Part shown: piece by piece, positions 4,723 through 6,742 of the stretch
Layout of the letters: each line of letters opens with the position of its first letter
Numbering within the stretch: position 1 is the first letter of the stretch
NCBI GenBank assembly: GCA_027074515.1
Contig: JALTCQ010000084.1
Span: 1 to 6,742 of the forward strand
Length of the DNA stretch: 6,742 nucleotides
From: Microcaldota archaeon
GTDB lineage: Archaea; Iainarchaeota; Iainarchaeia; JAADDC01
Reading direction: 5' to 3'
The notes under the pieces: generated by a model
Database searches by the model: none
Told to the model about the DNA's origin: nothing
What the model saw: only the letters and a program-made list of their open reading frames with translations
Made by a program: the position numbers and the translations under genes

Positions 4723-6742
4723 ATGCGTCCCTCCGACAAGATCCTCGAGCTCTGGAAGCAAAGGGGATTCAAGGAACCGACAGAAGTTCAAAAGAGAGCA
4801 TACTATCCCATAAGAGAGGGGAAAAACGTTCTAATCGTGGCACCAACCGGATCGGGAAAGACGGAAGCCGCGCTTCTACCTCTGCTGGAAAGAATACTCA
4901 CGGAGGGTGCAAAACCCATCGCTCTTCTCTACATAACTCCGCTACGTGCCCTGAACCGAGACATGCTCGAACGAATAAAGTGGTGGGGTGAATCGCTGGG
5001 GCTGAAGGTGGACGTCCGCCATGGGGACACGTCGCAGTACCGTAGATCAAAACAAGCATCGGAACCGCCGCACATCCTCATAACGACTCCCGAAACCCTC
5101 CAGACGATTCTTCCAGCCCAGAAGATGGGGGAGCACCTGAAAAACGTGAAAGCCGTAATCGTTGATGAGATCCACGAGCTGGTGGGAGAGAAGAGGGGGT
5201 ACCAACTAGCCATTGCCCTGGAAAGGCTGGAGAAGAAGGTGGGGCACTCCTTCCAGCGCGTGGGCATCTCCGCGACGGTGGGTTCGCCCGAACTGACCGC
5301 GCAGTTCCTCGTAGGGGCAGGAAGAGAGGCAGAGATCATAGACGTGAGCGCAAAGAAGCAGTATGACATAAAGGTCATCTACCCGCGGCCAACGGAGGAT
5401 GATAAGAAAGCTGCTGCGGAGATGGGGATCAACGCCGAAGTCTACGCAAGACTGGGGGCAATGCAAGAGATATTGAAGAAGCACAGGCAGGTGATCACCT
5501 TCGTCAACACGAGGAACATGGCAGAGCACCTCTCACTCTACTTCTCCGCCCTGCACGACAGCACCGACGTTCACCACTCATCGCTGGCCAGAAACGTGAG
5601 GGAAAGGGTGGAAAAGAGCTTCAAGGAGGGTGAAACCCGCCACCTCATCGCCACGTCGAGCATGGAGCTGGGCATAGACGTGGGAGAAGTGGACGCGGTA
5701 ATCCAATACGGCTCGCCGAGACAGGTAACCCGCCTAATTCAGCGAGTGGGAAGGGCAGGACACAGGTACGACAAGGTTTCCGTGGGCTACATCATAGCAA
5801 CGGATCCCCACGACTTCGTGGAGGCCGCAGTAATAGCAAAGAGAGCGATGGAGAAAAGGTTGGAGCCAGCAAGGCAAGAAAAGAACGCGTTGGACGTGCT
5901 AGCGCACCAGATCGTTGGACTCCTTATGGATCACGGTGAGATCACCCTTGAAGAGGCTTTCAGAATCGTGAGAAGGGCGCAACCATACGAAACGCTCAGC
6001 GAGGACGAGTTCATATCCGTCGTGGAGCAGGTGGAGTCAGAGAGGTATCTGCGCATCGTGGGGGACCGGATACGGAGAACCAGGGACAGCTGGCGCTACT
6101 ACTACGGGAATCTAAGCATGATCCCAGATTCTGAGCGATTTCTGGTCATAGATGTGGTGAGCAACAACAAGATAGCGAGCCTGGACGAGGACTTCGTGAG
6201 CAGCTACCTGGGCAACGGCGTGGTTTTCGTCGTGAAAGGGCGGCCGTGGCGCGTCATATCCATCGAAGACCAGAAGGTATACGTTGAGCCGTCAGAGAGC
6301 ATGATCGGAGCCATTCCGTCCTGGATAGGCGAGATGATACCCGTGGAGGAAGAGGTGGCGAGGGAGGTCGCAGCAGAACGGAGAAGGATGAGGGACGGTG
6401 CCCCCAGCGTGACGGACGTGGCGAGTATATCGGACATAGACGCTGCGGCCCAGCAGTTCAAGGACGCGCCAAGCGAGAACGAGGTGAGGGTAGAGGAGTC
6501 GGACAGATTCGTGGTCATCCACGTGCCCCTTGGCTCCCGCGGAAACGCTACGCTGGGCCGAATACTGGCTGCAGAGATCACGAGACGCTACGGAATCCCC
6601 GTCCGCATGTTCTCATCACCCTACGCAATCATACTGGAGTTTGAATCGGAGGGCTTCGGCGCGGAAAACGTGAAAAAAGTTCTTCTAAGCATAAACCCGG
6701 AGCTCGCGGACCTCGTGCTTGAAAACGCGATAACGAAGACGA
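4723..6742 (+). CDS. lhr: Lhr-family superfamily 2 ATP-dependent helicase (3' end cut by window edge)
   Basis: A 3'-5' type SF2 helicase acting on DNA or RNA:DNA, linked to repair and recombination. I read 673 codons from the ATG at 4723 to the right edge. Motifs in order: Q-motif-like FKEPTEVQ (16-23), Walker A APTGSGKT (40-47), Ia TPLRAL (72-77), Ib TTPETL (121-126), II DEIH (148-151), III SAT (183-185), IV ITFVNTR (258-264), VHHSSLAR (283-290, an Lhr hallmark), V TSSMELGIDVG (311-321) and VI QRVGRAGHR (340-348). After the two RecA domains comes a winged-helix region with NALDVLAHQIVGLL (388-401), then the Lhr-type beta-rich domain around SWRYYYGNLSMIPDSERF and GRPWRV (456-540). Residues 541-673 begin the C-terminal Lhr domain. 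Archaeal Lhr proteins are usually about 850-950 residues, so roughly 200 or more are missing. All helicase motifs are intact. It probably shares a transcript with the acidic micro-protein. Which archaeal Lhr subgroup it belongs to I cannot say. Confidence 0.95.
   Translation, partial: MRPSDKILELWKQRGFKEPTEVQKRAYYPIREGKNVLIVAPTGSGKTEAALLPLLERILTEGAKPIALLYITPLRALNRDMLERIKWWGESLGLKVDVRHGDTSQYRRSKQASEPPHILITTPETLQTILPAQKMGEHLKNVKAVIVDEIHELVGEKRGYQLAIALERLEKKVGHSFQRVGISATVGSPELTAQFLVGAGREAEIIDVSAKKQYDIKVIYPRPTEDDKKAAAEMGINAEVYARLGAMQEILKKHRQVITFVNTRNMAEHLSLYFSALHDSTDVHHSSLARNVRERVEKSFKEGETRHLIATSSMELGIDVGEVDAVIQYGSPRQVTRLIQRVGRAGHRYDKVSVGYIIATDPHDFVEAAVIAKRAMEKRLEPARQEKNALDVLAHQIVGLLMDHGEITLEEAFRIVRRAQPYETLSEDEFISVVEQVESERYLRIVGDRIRRTRDSWRYYYGNLSMIPDSERFLVIDVVSNNKIASLDEDFVSSYLGNGVVFVVKGRPWRVISIEDQKVYVEPSESMIGAIPSWIGEMIPVEEEVAREVAAERRRMRDGAPSVTDVASISDIDAAAQQFKDAPSENEVRVEESDRFVVIHVPLGSRGNATLGRILAAEITRRYGIPVRMFSSPYAIILEFESEGFGAENVKKVLLSINPELADLVLENAITKT

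Noticed and set aside
4458..4772. Minus-strand ORF encoding a Ser/Gln-rich repetitive protein
   Set aside because: It is the antisense reading of the GAC/GAG-rich acidic gene, which automatically gives serine runs; it overlaps the promoter region and the lhr start, and lacks its own supporting signals.
4929..6581. Minus-strand Ser/Thr/Cys-rich ORFs within lhr
   Set aside because: Antisense shadows of a helicase frame with every SF2 motif intact.

Overview
The window is from an archaeon. It carries an Orc1/Cdc6 replication initiator, an archaeal-type TmcA (tRNA/RNA cytidine acetyltransferase) and an Lhr-family helicase. Its promoters have TATA boxes, and two genes sit at the distance expected for leaderless transcripts. 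Where Shine-Dalgarno (SD) sites occur they read GGTGA, as in archaea. Ile is often ATA and Arg often AGA/AGG on both strands, which suits a thermophile, but I cannot name the lineage. The DNA is moderately GC-rich by eye, and the general proteome is not acidic, so the extreme acidity of one small protein is specific to that protein.

Minus strand, read right to left (4433 to 1): a polytopic membrane protein of unknown function, then tmcA, then a 103-residue ASCH-domain protein. These three are packed with start/stop contacts (2 nt apart, then a 1-nt overlap) and are almost certainly one transcript. It starts at a TATA box at 4455-4462. After a 54-bp gap with its own TATA box comes orc1/cdc6, which runs off the left edge and lacks the end of its winged-helix domain.

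Plus strand (4516 to 6742): an 82-bp divergent promoter region separates the membrane protein from a 56-residue protein that is about 70% Asp/Glu with regularly spaced Trp/Phe. Thirty-six bases later an Lhr-type superfamily 2 helicase begins; it runs off the right edge after 673 residues. No gap between genes exceeds 82 bp. There is no tRNA, rRNA, CRISPR array, mobile element or obvious replication origin.

How the parts may work together: TmcA writes N4-acetylcytidine (ac4C) on RNA. The ASCH protein next to it keeps residues resembling the catalytic set of the bacterial ac4C amidohydrolase YqfB, so a writer plus ac4C-recognising or ac4C-removing pair is a testable idea. The acidic/aromatic micro-protein just upstream of lhr is the most unusual item; it resembles a free-standing acidic interaction tail and could be a partner or modulator of the helicase. 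Both ideas are inference.
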